Of a stretch of 64,000 nt of DNA, positions 8,293 to 18,298 are shown in pieces. This stretch comes from Treponema sp. (GTDB taxonomy: Bacteria > Spirochaetota > Spirochaetia > Treponematales > Breznakiellaceae). The DNA lies in NCBI GenBank assembly GCA_009777335.1, contig WRMC01000009.1, positions 48,482 to 112,481 of the forward strand, written 5' to 3'. Position 1 is the first letter of the stretch; each line of letters opens with the position of its first letter. Position numbers and translations under genes: made by a program. The notes below the pieces were generated by a model, which did no database searches, was not told where the DNA came from, and was given only the letters and a program-made list of their open reading frames with translations.

Positions 8293-9819
8293 ATGGCATC
8301 TAAGGACAAAAGACAAAAAGAAAGCAAAGATGATTCCCTCAGCGCCGACATCATGAAACGGTTCAAAACTCGGCCCTTTCTCTATATTGGGTCCATCCTC
8401 ATCCTTATCATCATCACCATAGCCTTTGTATTCCTCCCTGCCCTGGGAACCGAATCCTTCGACGGCGGAGACATGGTTTTTGGCTACTATAACCGCACCC
8501 CCATACGGTTTGTCCAGGGGAACTACTTCCATCAGGTCTTTCAAAACATCACCAGGAACGTGAATTTATCTCCCGATGATCCCTTTTACTTCTTCCAGCT
8601 TGCAGAAGTCTGGAGGCTTGCCTTTGAACTTACCGTCATACACATAGGAATTTTGGATGAGGTGAACCAGGCAGGGTTTCTCATGCCGCCGGAGCTGGTT
8701 GACAGGGCCGTGGCGGAACTGCCCATCTTCCATGAGAATGGCCGCTTCTCCCCCGCCAGGTATAGGGCCATGGATAACAACAGCAGGATGACCCTGTGGC
8801 GGCAGGTCCAGGAAAGCCTCCTAAGCGACCAATACATAGGGGACCTTCAAAGTATTAGATCCCCATCAGGGGAAGCGGCCTTTATCGGAACCATGGCCTC
8901 GCCCCAGAGGAGCTTTGAAGTCGCGATTTTCCCCATCGATACCTACCCCGAATCGGAAGTGATTGCCTACGCCAACGCCAACTCAGAGCTATTCAGAAAT
9001 ACCCGCCTTTCGATGATCACCCTAGGGTCCGAGCGTGAAGCCCAGCAAATTCTAGAGAGCGTCCGGAACGGGGTCTCTACCTTCGAGGAAGCTGCCAGGA
9101 TTAACTCCCTGGACGGCTTTGCTGACCGGGGGGGAGACATGGGCCTACGGATGGTCTTTGAGCTCATCCCCGAACTCCCCAATCCCCAGGAAAGGGAACA
9201 GGTCTTGAACATGCCCCGGGGCGGCATAAGTGATCTATTAAGAGTAGGTTCCAGCTGGGCTTTTTTCCGCCTGGAAGAAGCTCCCCAAATGGCCAACCTC
9301 GAAGATGAGCTTACCAGAGACCGGGTCCGCAGCTACATGATGAACAATGTTCGGGGCCGCATCGAAGACTGGTTTTTAAGTGAAGCCGAAGACTTTGCCC
9401 GGGAAGCCCAGGACATAGGCTTTTCACAGGCCGCCTTTGTAAGAAATATCGCCTCCTATGAGTTTGGACCCATTCCCCTTAATTATGGTAACTCGGGGCT
9501 TTTTGACACCATCGAGGCGGCGGGGGTACCGGAACTCATGCACGCGGGGGATAATCAATTTTTCTGGAGACTGGCCTTTACGACCCCCCTTAATACCATC
9601 TCCAGGCCCCTGGTTGTGGATAACAATGTCATCGTCCTTCTCCCCCTGGAGGAACACGGAGCCCGCGAAGGAGACACTGAATACATAACGATTTACCTTC
9701 CCATGTGGGCAGGAGAAGCTCTGCAGTCGTCTTACCGGGACTACTTCCTGGTAAACGATAAATTCGATAACCGTTTTGAGGATACATTTTGGCGTCTCAT
9801 GAGCTGGGACATGTTCTAG
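8293..9819 (+). CDS. Membrane-anchored SurA/PpiC-type peptidyl-prolyl isomerase-like protein
   Basis: 508 residues. The start at 8293 is chosen over the upstream in-frame ATG at 8266 because GAGGAGCTACGA precedes it. A basic N-terminus (SKDKRQKESKDD) is followed by one membrane helix (FLYIGSILILIIITIAFVF, about residues 36-55), so most of the protein is periplasmic. A SurA_N-like helical chaperone region follows, then a parvulin-like segment (AQQILESVRNGVSTFEEAARINSLDGFADRGGDMG) at the expected place. It probably assists folding or release of exported and outer-membrane proteins. The stop overlaps the start of the downstream DUF115 gene by 31 bp. Confidence 0.75.
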   Translation: MASKDKRQKESKDDSLSADIMKRFKTRPFLYIGSILILIIITIAFVFLPALGTESFDGGDMVFGYYNRTPIRFVQGNYFHQVFQNITRNVNLSPDDPFYFFQLAEVWRLAFELTVIHIGILDEVNQAGFLMPPELVDRAVAELPIFHENGRFSPARYRAMDNNSRMTLWRQVQESLLSDQYIGDLQSIRSPSGEAAFIGTMASPQRSFEVAIFPIDTYPESEVIAYANANSELFRNTRLSMITLGSEREAQQILESVRNGVSTFEEAARINSLDGFADRGGDMGLRMVFELIPELPNPQEREQVLNMPRGGISDLLRVGSSWAFFRLEEAPQMANLEDELTRDRVRSYMMNNVRGRIEDWFLSEAEDFAREAQDIGFSQAAFVRNIASYEFGPIPLNYGNSGLFDTIEAAGVPELMHAGDNQFFWRLAFTTPLNTISRPLVVDNNVIVLLPLEEHGAREGDTEYITIYLPMWAGEALQSSYRDYFLVNDKFDNRFEDTFWRLMSWDMF

Positions 9820-11519
9820 AAGAAATACCCGCCCGGCGGGGTAAGACTATATCCTACAAGGGCCTTACCCTCCTCTCGCGGGTTGACCCCGTAGCCCAGG
9901 GAGAGCGCCTGGCCGCCGAAGTAGAGCCCCGGGAGTTCACCCTCTACCTTTGCCCTTCCCCCCTTTATGGTTATGGCTTATCGGTCCTTTTACCCAAGCT
10001 GCCCCCTAACTCGGCAATCCTCTGCATAGAGGGGGATGAGGCCCTGCTGGAACTAAGCTCCAGGGCCCTGGAAGACCTGCTTCAAAAATCCAGGGGCGAA
10101 TCCTCTGGACGCCAGGGAGGGCCTGCCCTGATCCTGGCGGCTGCTGCCTCACCGGAAGAACTGTGTACCCTGGTGCAAAAGGTATATGGAAAGCGCTTCT
10201 TCCGCCGCCTGGAATTGCTGCGTCTGGGGGGGGGCTGGCAGCTCCTTCCGGATCTATATAAAAACATTGAAGAGGCCCTCCAGAAGGAAATAAACCTGGA
10301 ATGGAGCAACGCCATGACCCTGATCCGTCTGGGCAGGCTTTATTCCCGGAACCTTATCCGAAACCTGGCCCTGCTTGATAGATCCCAATGGCTGGAAACC
10401 CTGGATTACGGTTCCGCTCCGGTTTTGGCCCTGGGAGCAGGCCCTTCTTTAGATGCAATGCTGGATGATCTCGCCGCCCACTCGGGGGGAAGCATCCCAG
10501 GCCCCCAGGATAGGCCCTATAAAATCATCTGTGCTGACACCTGTCTTCCGGCCCTAAACGAGAGGGAGCTCGTGCCGGATTTAGTAGTAGCCCTGGAATC
10601 ACAGTTTTGGAACCTCCGGGCCTTTAGCGGAGCCCAGGGGCGGCACATTTCTGCGGCCCTGGATGTTTCGGCCCTGCCCAGAAGCAGCCGGGTCTTATCG
10701 GGGACCAGGTACCTCTTTTCCACCCCCTGGACAGAATTGAACCTTTTAAGCCGGCTGGCAGATTCGGCTTTGTTACCCGAATCCATCATGCCCCTGGGTT
10801 CGGTGGGCCTCAACGTGGTAGCTCTGGCACTAGCCAAAAGCCGGGGGCCCATAATATGCTCGGGGCTGGATTTTTCCTTTACGATTGATGCCTACCATGC
10901 CCGGTCTACCCCCGGCCATATAGATGCTGCCAGGACCACAGACCGGTTTAAGAGCCTCTTCAATACCGCCGCGGTATTCAGGGAGGGGAGTTACAGCACC
11001 CTCTCAAAAACCGGCATTCCCGTTCGCAGCGACCCGGCCCTAAGGTCCTACCGGGAGCTCTTTGAAAGGGAGTTTGGGGGTAATACGAGACTGGCCGATG
11101 TATACGGCCCAGGGCTTCCCCTGGGAATACCAACGATTAGCTCCGCTGAAGCTTATGAACGCCTTATAGGAGAGGGGAAAGAGAAGAGCTCCCCCGAAGA
11201 AATTAATCCCCCTAAAGACCAGGGACAGATCACCGAAGCACTCATTGACTTCTGTACCAAGGAAAAGAATGCCCTCCTTACGATGAAGGATATGCTCACC
11301 GGTACCATCACCTTCGACAAGAACCGCCTTGAGGAGCTTTTGGATTATGCCGATTACCTTTGGGCCCATTTCCCCGAATGTGCCGGGGCTGCCGGTCAGA
11401 GGCCCTCTTCAGAAGACACAAACTTTCTAAAACGGGTTAGGGTAGAGATAGACCCCTTCCTTGTACTCTGGAACTTAAGCCTAAGGGATCTGGAAGAGAA
11501 AAGCCCTAGCTATAGCTGA
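9789..11519 (+). CDS. DUF115 (6-hydroxymethylpterin pyrophosphokinase MptE-like) protein
   Basis: 576 residues. The central domain matches the DUF115/MptE-like family: VLALGAGPSLDAMLDDL, then YKIICADTCLPALNERELVPDLVVALE and the C-terminal PLGSVGLNVVALALAKSRGPIICSGLDFSF. In spirochaetes and other flagellated bacteria such proteins are associated with motility and glycosylation loci (the motility accessory factor relation); the exact role here is unknown. The start is a TTG at 9789 preceded by TGAGG 7 nt upstream, overlapping the isomerase gene by 31 bp; no in-frame ATG is close. Its 3' end overlaps the convergent dehydrogenase by 14 bp. Confidence 0.75.
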   Translation: MASHELGHVLEEIPARRGKTISYKGLTLLSRVDPVAQGERLAAEVEPREFTLYLCPSPLYGYGLSVLLPKLPPNSAILCIEGDEALLELSSRALEDLLQKSRGESSGRQGGPALILAAAASPEELCTLVQKVYGKRFFRRLELLRLGGGWQLLPDLYKNIEEALQKEINLEWSNAMTLIRLGRLYSRNLIRNLALLDRSQWLETLDYGSAPVLALGAGPSLDAMLDDLAAHSGGSIPGPQDRPYKIICADTCLPALNERELVPDLVVALESQFWNLRAFSGAQGRHISAALDVSALPRSSRVLSGTRYLFSTPWTELNLLSRLADSALLPESIMPLGSVGLNVVALALAKSRGPIICSGLDFSFTIDAYHARSTPGHIDAARTTDRFKSLFNTAAVFREGSYSTLSKTGIPVRSDPALRSYRELFEREFGGNTRLADVYGPGLPLGIPTISSAEAYERLIGEGKEKSSPEEINPPKDQGQITEALIDFCTKEKNALLTMKDMLTGTITFDKNRLEELLDYADYLWAHFPECAGAAGQRPSSEDTNFLKRVRVEIDPFLVLWNLSLRDLEEKSPSYS

Positions 11520-12570
11520 TCACCACCTTCTTGGTCCCCGGTTTTTTTTCTTCCACCAGGGCAAAGGCCTGTATTATATCTTTAAAATCAAAGACATGGG
11601 AAATAAACTGGGCCGGCTCCAGGACCCCCTGGTTAATCCAGGCCATCACCTGGGCATGGGCCTCATACTCTTCGATCTTTAAGGGCCACTGAACAAATTG
11701 AATAGTCCAGTTATAGGGAGCCCTGCTCCAGTCCAGGTTCATTCCCAGTTCGGGAGAAATTCCATAACAGCAGATCTTCCCATTGTAATTTATCAACTCC
11801 ATGGCCTGGTTTATGAGGTCGTTAATCCCCACCGCATCTACCACCTTATCTATGCCCTGGGGAAAAAGCTTTTTCAGCTCCCCTCCCAAATTGGTCTTAA
11901 GGGGATTAAAGGCATAATCGGCTCCCATGGATGAGGCCAGGGCGGTTTTTTCATCATCTATATCGGTACAGATGACGGTCCCCAGGCCCAGGAGCTTGGC
12001 AAACTTGGTAAAGCAAAGACCCACCGGTCCCGCCCCCATGACAAGGAGGCTTTCGTTGGGGTTAAACTGGAAGCGCCGCATGGCACTGAGGACCTCTCTA
12101 AAGGTGACTATCATGGAGGCCTCGACGGGGTTCACCTTGTCACTGGGCTTTATGAGGGTTTGGGCGTAGTAGGCCTCACGGAACTCAGGAGAAGGAGGAC
12201 CCCAGCCCTCGGCCAGGTAGGCCTGGAGGTCTCCGATGATGGCATACTCAGAGAAGGACCCAAACCCCGAATAGTTGCCGTCCAGAGGTTCATCTATAAA
12301 GGGGAGGAGTACCAGATCGCCGGGTTTAAAACTCCTTACCTGGTCTCCGACTTCTACCACCCTGCCCACTCCTTCGTGACCGAGAATAGCCGGGTAGTTA
12401 TGAAAATTCTTAAAGGTTCCATGGATAATTTTTAGGTCCGTTCCATTACAGATGCCGCAGCTTTCCATTTTGACCAGGGCCTGGCAGCGGTTATATTTCG
12501 GAAGAGGGACTTCTTTAATATGCAATGCATGACCGGCGTCTACAACCAAGGTTTTCATCGTATCTTTCAT
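11506..12570 (-). CDS. Medium-chain (zinc-type) alcohol/polyol dehydrogenase
   Basis: 354 residues with the MDR layout: GroES-like N-domain with CGICNGTDLK (catalytic zinc Cys), ILGHEGVGRVVEVG (GHE motif), and a Rossmann domain with MGAGPVGLCFTKFAKLLG and an acidic IDD after the second strand, suggesting NAD preference. The four-Cys structural zinc lobe of classical ADH is absent. Substrate unknown. It starts 4 bp after the guaA stop with the ribosome site GGGAG inside the end of guaA, so it is translationally coupled to purine genes. Why a dehydrogenase is tied to guaBA is unclear. Confidence 0.85.
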   Translation of the reverse strand: MKDTMKTLVVDAGHALHIKEVPLPKYNRCQALVKMESCGICNGTDLKIIHGTFKNFHNYPAILGHEGVGRVVEVGDQVRSFKPGDLVLLPFIDEPLDGNYSGFGSFSEYAIIGDLQAYLAEGWGPPSPEFREAYYAQTLIKPSDKVNPVEASMIVTFREVLSAMRRFQFNPNESLLVMGAGPVGLCFTKFAKLLGLGTVICTDIDDEKTALASSMGADYAFNPLKTNLGGELKKLFPQGIDKVVDAVGINDLINQAMELINYNGKICCYGISPELGMNLDWSRAPYNWTIQFVQWPLKIEEYEAHAQVMAWINQGVLEPAQFISHVFDFKDIIQAFALVEEKKPGTKKVVISYS

Positions 12571-12574
12571 CTTC

Positions 12575-13570
12575 CTACTCCCATTCTATGGTGGCCGGAG
12601 GTTTGTTGGACACATCATAGGTGACCCTGCAAATTTCCGGTATACGGCTGGTGATGAGGCTGGAAATTTCTATGATGTCCCTTGTTTCAAAGGGGAAGAC
12701 CTCTGCGGTCATGGCATTGGTACTGGTGATAGCCCTCAGGGCAAGGACCCAGCCGAAATTCCTTGTCCCTTCCAGGATACCTACCGAACGCAGGGGGAGC
12801 AGGACCGCAAAGGCCTGCCAGATTTCGTCATACAGGGCCTTGCCGCTTTTACCCTTTCGTTTCTTTAATTCCTCGATAAAGATGGCATCGGCCTCCCGGA
12901 GGATATCGCAGCGTTCCTTGCTCACCTCCCCCAATACCCGCACCGCCAGACCCGGGCCGGGAAAGGGATGCCGGTTAATCACCTCATCTCCTAAGCCGAG
13001 AAAGCGGCCCAGGGCGCGGACATCATCCTTGTAGAGGGCTGCAAAGGGCTCGATGATGAGGCCCCTCTGGCGTTTTTCCTCCACCAGGGGACTCCCCACA
13101 TTATGATGGCTCTTAACGAGTCCTGCCTTCTCTTTCCCCGTACCGCTCTCTATGACATCGGGGTAGATGGTCCCCTGGGCCAAAAAGCAGCTATCGGGAA
13201 GCCCCAGCTTGGCACATTCGGCTTCCTGGACCTGGATAAACATATCACCTATGGCTTTACGCTTGGCCTCCGGGTCCTCAACCCCCTTTAGGGCCCCCAG
13301 GAAGGAGTCCTCGCAGGAGATAATATGGAGATGCTTGGCCCCCAGCTTTTCAAGCTGATTCCGGACAAAACCAGTTTCGCCCTTCCGCATAAGCCCCGTG
13401 TCCATATACATCAGGTGGACCTGGGCCGGATCCAGGGTCTTTAAAAGCAGGGCTCCCAGGACGGTAGAATCTACCCCTCCAGAGATAAGGAGTAAGACCG
13501 GTTCACTGCCAAGCTTCTCCCGTAAAGAAGATCCTGTTTCATCTGCAAATTGCTGCCACTTTAGTTCCAT
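12575..13570 (-). CDS. guaA: GMP synthase ATP-pyrophosphatase subunit (no glutaminase domain)
   Basis: 331 residues. It has the PP-loop SGGVDSTVLGALL near residue 32, the YMDTGLMRKGE segment, the SHHNVG...EPFAALYKDDVR region and the C-terminal dimerisation part ending NKPPATIEWE, all of GMP synthase. The enzyme aminates XMP to GMP. The N-terminal class-I glutamine amidotransferase domain (~200 residues) normally fused in bacteria is absent. The ATG at 13570 is chosen because AGGAGGG precedes it; the longer frame to 13633 only overlaps guaB. It must use ammonia or a separate GATase, as in the two-subunit archaeal enzymes. Confidence 0.88.
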   Translation of the reverse strand: MELKWQQFADETGSSLREKLGSEPVLLLISGGVDSTVLGALLLKTLDPAQVHLMYMDTGLMRKGETGFVRNQLEKLGAKHLHIISCEDSFLGALKGVEDPEAKRKAIGDMFIQVQEAECAKLGLPDSCFLAQGTIYPDVIESGTGKEKAGLVKSHHNVGSPLVEEKRQRGLIIEPFAALYKDDVRALGRFLGLGDEVINRHPFPGPGLAVRVLGEVSKERCDILREADAIFIEELKKRKGKSGKALYDEIWQAFAVLLPLRSVGILEGTRNFGWVLALRAITSTNAMTAEVFPFETRDIIEISSLITSRIPEICRVTYDVSNKPPATIEWE

Positions 13571-13586
13571 GGGTAAGCTTTCCCTC

Positions 13587-15023
13587 CTAGGACCGGGAAT
13601 AATTTGGGGCCTCGTGGGTGATCGTAAGATCATGGGGATGACTCTCCCTTAGGCCCGCGGCGCTGATCTTTACAAATTTCCGGTAAGCTTTGAGCTGTTC
13701 TATATCGGCACAGCCGCAGTAGCCCATACCCTTTCTGAGGCCGGCAATGAGCTGATGCAGATAGTTTCGAAGCTCCCCCTTATAGGGAACCCTTCCTTCT
13801 ATACCCTCGGGGGCAATGATCTCATCCTTGTTCATCTGGTAGCGGTCTCCTGAGCCTTCTTCAATGGCCCCCAGGCTTCCCATGCCCCGGATCTCCTTGT
13901 AGATCCTTCCGTCAAAGATGATCTCCTGACCAGGGCTCTCTTTAAGCCCCGCAAAGAGGTTCCCTATCATCACCACGCTGGCTCCGGCGCCCAGGGCCTT
14001 GGTGATATCCCCGGAGAATTTTATCCCCCCGTCGGCAATCACGGGGATATCGTTTTTGGATGCCTCTTCGGCGCAATCCAGGATGGCCGTAAACTGGGGT
14101 ACCCCTATCCCTGCCACCACCCTGGTGGTACAGGTGGAGCCGGGGCCTACGCCGACCTTGACCGCATCGGCCCCCGCATCGATGAGCCGCCGGGTGCCCT
14201 CCCGGGTTACCACGTTGCCTCCGATGACGGGGATTTCAAATTCCTTTTTAATAGCGCTGATGGCATCCAGAACGTTTTTTGAATCCCCATGGGCCGTATC
14301 GAGGACTACAAAATCTACCCGGGCCATTTTTAAGAGGGGAAGCCGTACCTGGTAATCCTGGGGGGACACGGCGGCCCCCACGATGAGCCGTCCTGATTGG
14401 TCGGTGGCTGCATGGGGATAGAGTTCCCTCTTTTCCATGTCCCGGACCGTGATAAGTCCCGTAAGCCGGTCCTGATCATCTACCACCGGAAGCTTTTCGA
14501 TCCGGTGCTTATCGAACTTTTCCCGGGCGCTGGCCTCTGAGGCCTGGCCATGTTCGACGATCAGCTTGGTGGTCATCACATCACTCACCTTGAGGGAATC
14601 GTTCTTACAGAACCGCAGATCCCTTCCGGTGATGATTCCCACCAGCTTATCTTCCCCGTTTAATACCGGAGCACCGGAAACTCCATACTTGCTCAGGAGC
14701 AGTTTCACATCCCCTATGAGGGCCGAATCTCTGACGGTGATGGGGTTTTCGATGATCCAGTTCAGGTAACGTTTTACATTACCCACCTGGCGGGTCTGCT
14801 CTTCGGGGCTCAGGTTCCGGTGTATCACCCCGGCGCCCCCTTCCAGAGCCAGAGCTATGGCCAGCTTTTCTTCGGTCACCGTGTCCATGGCGGCCGAAAT
14901 AACGGGAACATTGAGCTGTATGCCCCCCCCCAGCCTGGTAACCACGCTGCAGTCCCTGGGGAGCACTTCCGAGTAACCCGGAGCAAGCAGAACATCGTCA
15001 TAGGAATAAGCTTCTTGGAACAT
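13587..15023 (-). CDS. guaB: IMP dehydrogenase
   Basis: 478 residues. The TIM-barrel has the catalytic loop [13 protein letters not shown] with the active Cys, the [20 protein letters not shown] strand and the [19 protein letters not shown] phosphate-binding region. Two CBS domains are inserted after the N-terminal strands ([15 protein letters not shown]... and [12 protein letters not shown]...). It oxidises IMP to XMP, the committed step of GMP synthesis, directly feeding the guaA product 16 bp downstream. A strong site GGGAGGATCTAA precedes the ATG. First gene of the guaB-guaA-dehydrogenase operon. Confidence 0.96.
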   Translation of the reverse strand: MFQEAYSYDDVLLAPGYSEVLPRDCSVVTRLGGGIQLNVPVISAAMDTVTEEKLAIALALEGGAGVIHRNLSPEEQTRQVGNVKRYLNWIIENPITVRDSALIGDVKLLLSKYGVSGAPVLNGEDKLVGIITGRDLRFCKNDSLKVSDVMTTKLIVEHGQASEASAREKFDKHRIEKLPVVDDQDRLTGLITVRDMEKRELYPHAATDQSGRLIVGAAVSPQDYQVRLPLLKMARVDFVVLDTAHGDSKNVLDAISAIKKEFEIPVIGGNVVTREGTRRLIDAGADAVKVGVGPGSTCTTRVVAGIGVPQFTAILDCAEEASKNDIPVIADGGIKFSGDITKALGAGASVVMIGNLFAGLKESPGQEIIFDGRIYKEIRGMGSLGAIEEGSGDRYQMNKDEIIAPEGIEGRVPYKGELRNYLHQLIAGLRKGMGYCGCADIEQLKAYRKFVKISAAGLRESHPHDLTITHEAPNYSRS

Positions 15024-15124
15024 TTAGATCCTCCCTTGGTCTTTTGTGAGAAAGTGTATTGTATGGATTTTATAAAAAATGAGGCCTTCCATGTTCCACT
15101 ATTACATAAAGGCCCCCGGTATGT

Positions 15125-16066
15125 CTAGCCTTGCAGGGTGGTAAAAAGCCGGAGGAAAAGCTTATCCCGATGGACCCTATACACATAGCGGATAGGATGC
15201 CGGGCAGGGTCAAAGCTGTAGTGGTGATCGTACTGGGGAATGGGGCTGGGGCAGAGGTAGTCTTCCATGTAGGTATCATCATCCAGGAGCCAGCCCACGG
15301 CGCTCACATCCCAGATAACTCTGGTCCAGGTGGGGATCTTTTCATCCTCCAGGGCCTGGGCGGCGGTGGTATCCAGAAGATAATTGGAGAGGGAATTTTT
15401 ACCCCTCAGGTGATGCTCCAGCTCCGGGCCCGAGGTTCTGAGTTCTGAGACCACCCCCATGCAGGGCAGCTGTACCACCGCGATGCCGGAACCAAAGACC
15501 ACCCGGGCGGCAGCCACGTCCTGACGCATGTTAAACTCCGCCGTATCGGGCCAATGGTGGGCATGTCCCCCCAGCCAAATGACCACCATGCGATTAATAA
15601 TCTCCGGCTGCAGGAGGATAGCCGAAGCCACATTGGTGATGGCCCCAATAGCCACACAGTAGAGGGGCCGCTCTTCGGTGTAGCCCAGGGCCAGTTCGGC
15701 CAGGGCCCGGGCAGAGGGGGAGTCCACCGGGTCCCTCTCGTTGGATAGGAAGGAGGAAGAGCCCTTCATAACCAGGGGGATTAGATCCTCCCGGTTCATC
15801 AAACCCAGGACCCGGCGGATCTCGTCGTAGCTCTTCTCCATCCCATCTCCGGGGGAAGATGATTTGTTATTCAGAAAGGGAGCAGCATGGATCCCCCGGA
15901 GCTGCATCTTTCCCTTAGACTCTTCGCATAGTTTTACCAGGAAGGCCAGGGCATACTGATCGTCGATTTCGTTGTAGGTATCGGTGTCGAGGATCACATC
16001 GATGGGAAGGCTGGGCTTGGCCAGACGTTTGAGGAAGAGAGGATCATCCTGTTTGTTTAGATTCAT
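15125..16066 (-). CDS. Inosine/uridine-type nucleoside hydrolase
   Basis: 313 residues of the nucleoside hydrolase fold. The Ca2+-binding motif is present near residue 27 (DTDTYNEIDDQYAL, a variant of DxDxxxDD), as is the AIGAITNVASAI strand and GGHAHHWPDTAEFNMRQD with substrate-contacting N and H. It cleaves the N-glycosidic bond of nucleosides giving ribose and base. Its ATG overlaps the upstream ADP-ribosylglycohydrolase stop by 4 bp, so the two are coupled. The divergent ribokinase nearby would phosphorylate the ribose released. Confidence 0.87.
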   Translation of the reverse strand: MNLNKQDDPLFLKRLAKPSLPIDVILDTDTYNEIDDQYALAFLVKLCEESKGKMQLRGIHAAPFLNNKSSSPGDGMEKSYDEIRRVLGLMNREDLIPLVMKGSSSFLSNERDPVDSPSARALAELALGYTEERPLYCVAIGAITNVASAILLQPEIINRMVVIWLGGHAHHWPDTAEFNMRQDVAAARVVFGSGIAVVQLPCMGVVSELRTSGPELEHHLRGKNSLSNYLLDTTAAQALEDEKIPTWTRVIWDVSAVGWLLDDDTYMEDYLCPSPIPQYDHHYSFDPARHPIRYVYRVHRDKLFLRLFTTLQG

Positions 16067-18204
16067 GGGAGCCCCCTAAGGGATAGTTTGGTGAAAGCCG
16101 TCCGGCTTCCGTTGCGGTTGGAAAAACCCAGGGCACCCCTCAGGTAGGGTTTATCCTGGTCGGTGTAGTTGATACATTCCTTTCCGTCCACCCAGGCTTT
16201 TATCACCTTTCCCTGGCACTCAACTTTTATGGTATAGGTTTTTCCCAGTTCCCAGGCAAAGGGCTTTTCTTCTAAAAGACGGTACCCGTCTTCGTTTTTA
16301 TAGAGGCAGAATTTGCCCCCCTCGTCAAAACCCAGGGCATAGGACCGGATGGCCCCCTGGACCCGGACATTCACCGAGTGCTCCTCCCCAAAGAGGGGCC
16401 TTAGGCAAAACTCGGCGGTATAATCGGTCCAATCATGGTGCCCCGTGTAGACCTCCGCAAAGTCCGCCGAGGAAAGGTGGGCCTCCTCCCCTTCTATATA
16501 AAAGAGCCCCTTAAGACGGGTGCACTGCATGATCTCTTTCTTGCGGCCCGACCAGACATCCAGGGAGCTGGGAGAAAAACTCATTGAGTACTGGGGCTCC
16601 CCGGAAAATACCAGTTGGTCTACCAGGCAGGCCAGGTCCCCGGACCAGCCGAGTTCGGTTTCAAAGGCCCAGCCCGCTTCGTCGATTAATCCCCCTTCGA
16701 TAAAGGGAATGGTACAGCATAGGTCATACCATATTCCTTTTTCGAGATGAACCTTCTCTCCCTCGATGATGTTGCCAGTGCTGGCATCCCTGGCGTACAT
16801 AAAGCCATGGCAGGGCTGGCCGTCGGGGGGAATGAACACGGAGCCCCCTATGGTCTGACCGGGATAAAGGATGGGAGAGAAACTGGGGTCGTAACGGCTG
16901 TCGTGAAAGTCCTGGGAGGTATAGTAGGTTTTTTTGTACACATAGACCCGCTCCCCCGCCATGACTGGCCGGGCATGGACCCTCAGACTGGCCTTCCCGC
17001 TCCGGGCCTCTTCGGTGCTGTTCCTTAGCTCCGACACAAAGGTCCGGCCTCCGCTGGAAGACCTCACCCTTATGGCATGGGTGGACCCGGGGAATTCAAA
17101 GTGACAGCTATCTCTTAGGTTGGCCTGGCTGAGGATCTCCTTCCACTCCGGGGGGTAGGCCTCACCGGCCAGGTCCCAGGCCTGTTTGGCCATGTAGAGG
17201 GCCGACCCGGGGATGTCCAGGATGTTCATGGAACCCATGACGCTGGAGCAGATATAAAAATCGTTTATGGGAAGACGCCAGGTATCGTGATCAATGCCCT
17301 CCAGACCCACCAGGACCCCCATGATGGTAGCCACATTCCCCACATTGCAGTCCGTGTCCCAGCCGCACATGTTACAAATATGGAGGGTCTCGGAAAAGTC
17401 CCCCTTCCCGTAAAGGAGGGAGAGGATCATCACCGCACTGTTGGGGATAATGTGGCAGTTCCCCGGATACTTATCGTAGCCGAAGTTTTCAAAAATATAA
17501 CGATAGCAGTCTCTCCAGTTATCGGGATGTTTTTTATGAAAATCCCTCACCGCTTCGGCGACCCGGCGGTACTCGCAGTCAGCGGGTAAATATGCCAGCC
17601 CCTTGCTGATAATTGCCTCTATGCTCTTTTCTTCAAAGGCCAAGGCTATGGCTGCGGCGATAAAGATCCCCCCGTAGATGCCGTTCCCTCCATGGGTCAC
17701 CGAAGCAGCCTTCTCCGCCAGCCGGGCCGCCAGATCGGGGTTCCCCGGACAGACCAGGCCCCAGGTATCGATAAAAATCTGGCCCCCTATCTGCTCCGCC
17801 ACGGTGGCTCCATTTAGCTCCACACTGCCGCTCTGGGGGGCGGGGATTCCGTTGCGTAAGTTTAGGTAGGCCGTGTGCTCCGTAGAGATGCCGTAGCCCC
17901 CCCACCAGAAAAATCCGTGCTCATAGGGGGCGTAATTAAGGAGGGTCTCCCCCACGGCCTGGGCGCTTAGATCCTTCCCCTGGCCACTATCCTCCAGGGC
18001 CCGGAGGAAAAAGACCGGGCCGTTGCTGTCGTCGTCGGCGGCGAAGTCCCGGTAATCCAGGGGGTAGCGGCGGAGTTCTCCGTAGACCCTCTGTATCTTG
18101 TCGTAGGTCCAGCCCTCTATGGGGGCCCCCAGCCGGATTCCGATTATTTTTGCGAGCCAGCCCGCATAGATTTTTTCAATATATTCATTCTTCATGGTAC
18201 TCAT
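16063..18204 (-). CDS. ADP-ribosylglycohydrolase-family protein with C-terminal lectin-like domain
   Basis: 713 residues, two parts. Residues ~1-330 are an ADP-ribosylglycohydrolase fold (ARH): GWLAKIIGIRLGAPIEGW, the FAADDDSNGPVFFLRALE metal loop and the C-terminal GWDTDCNVGNVATIMGVL metal-binding block. Residues ~390-713 are beta-rich and end in a segment like family-16/DUF1080 carbohydrate-binding jelly rolls (YTAEFCLRPL...GKTYTIKVECQGKVIKAWVDGKE). No signal peptide, so cytoplasmic. Overlap with the nucleoside hydrolase suggests joint release of ribose or ADP-ribose from N-glycosides. The substrate may be a nucleoside or glycoside rather than protein ADP-ribose. Confidence 0.8.
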   Translation of the reverse strand: MSTMKNEYIEKIYAGWLAKIIGIRLGAPIEGWTYDKIQRVYGELRRYPLDYRDFAADDDSNGPVFFLRALEDSGQGKDLSAQAVGETLLNYAPYEHGFFWWGGYGISTEHTAYLNLRNGIPAPQSGSVELNGATVAEQIGGQIFIDTWGLVCPGNPDLAARLAEKAASVTHGGNGIYGGIFIAAAIALAFEEKSIEAIISKGLAYLPADCEYRRVAEAVRDFHKKHPDNWRDCYRYIFENFGYDKYPGNCHIIPNSAVMILSLLYGKGDFSETLHICNMCGWDTDCNVGNVATIMGVLVGLEGIDHDTWRLPINDFYICSSVMGSMNILDIPGSALYMAKQAWDLAGEAYPPEWKEILSQANLRDSCHFEFPGSTHAIRVRSSSGGRTFVSELRNSTEEARSGKASLRVHARPVMAGERVYVYKKTYYTSQDFHDSRYDPSFSPILYPGQTIGGSVFIPPDGQPCHGFMYARDASTGNIIEGEKVHLEKGIWYDLCCTIPFIEGGLIDEAGWAFETELGWSGDLACLVDQLVFSGEPQYSMSFSPSSLDVWSGRKKEIMQCTRLKGLFYIEGEEAHLSSADFAEVYTGHHDWTDYTAEFCLRPLFGEEHSVNVRVQGAIRSYALGFDEGGKFCLYKNEDGYRLLEEKPFAWELGKTYTIKVECQGKVIKAWVDGKECINYTDQDKPYLRGALGFSNRNGSRTAFTKLSLRGLP

Positions 18205-18298
18205 GTCAGCTATTAGAGTTTATTGAATAGGCCTTGTCAATTGACTTGTCCCTACCCTGCCTCTGGGTTATGGTGATACTATTACAGAAGGAGCAGCT

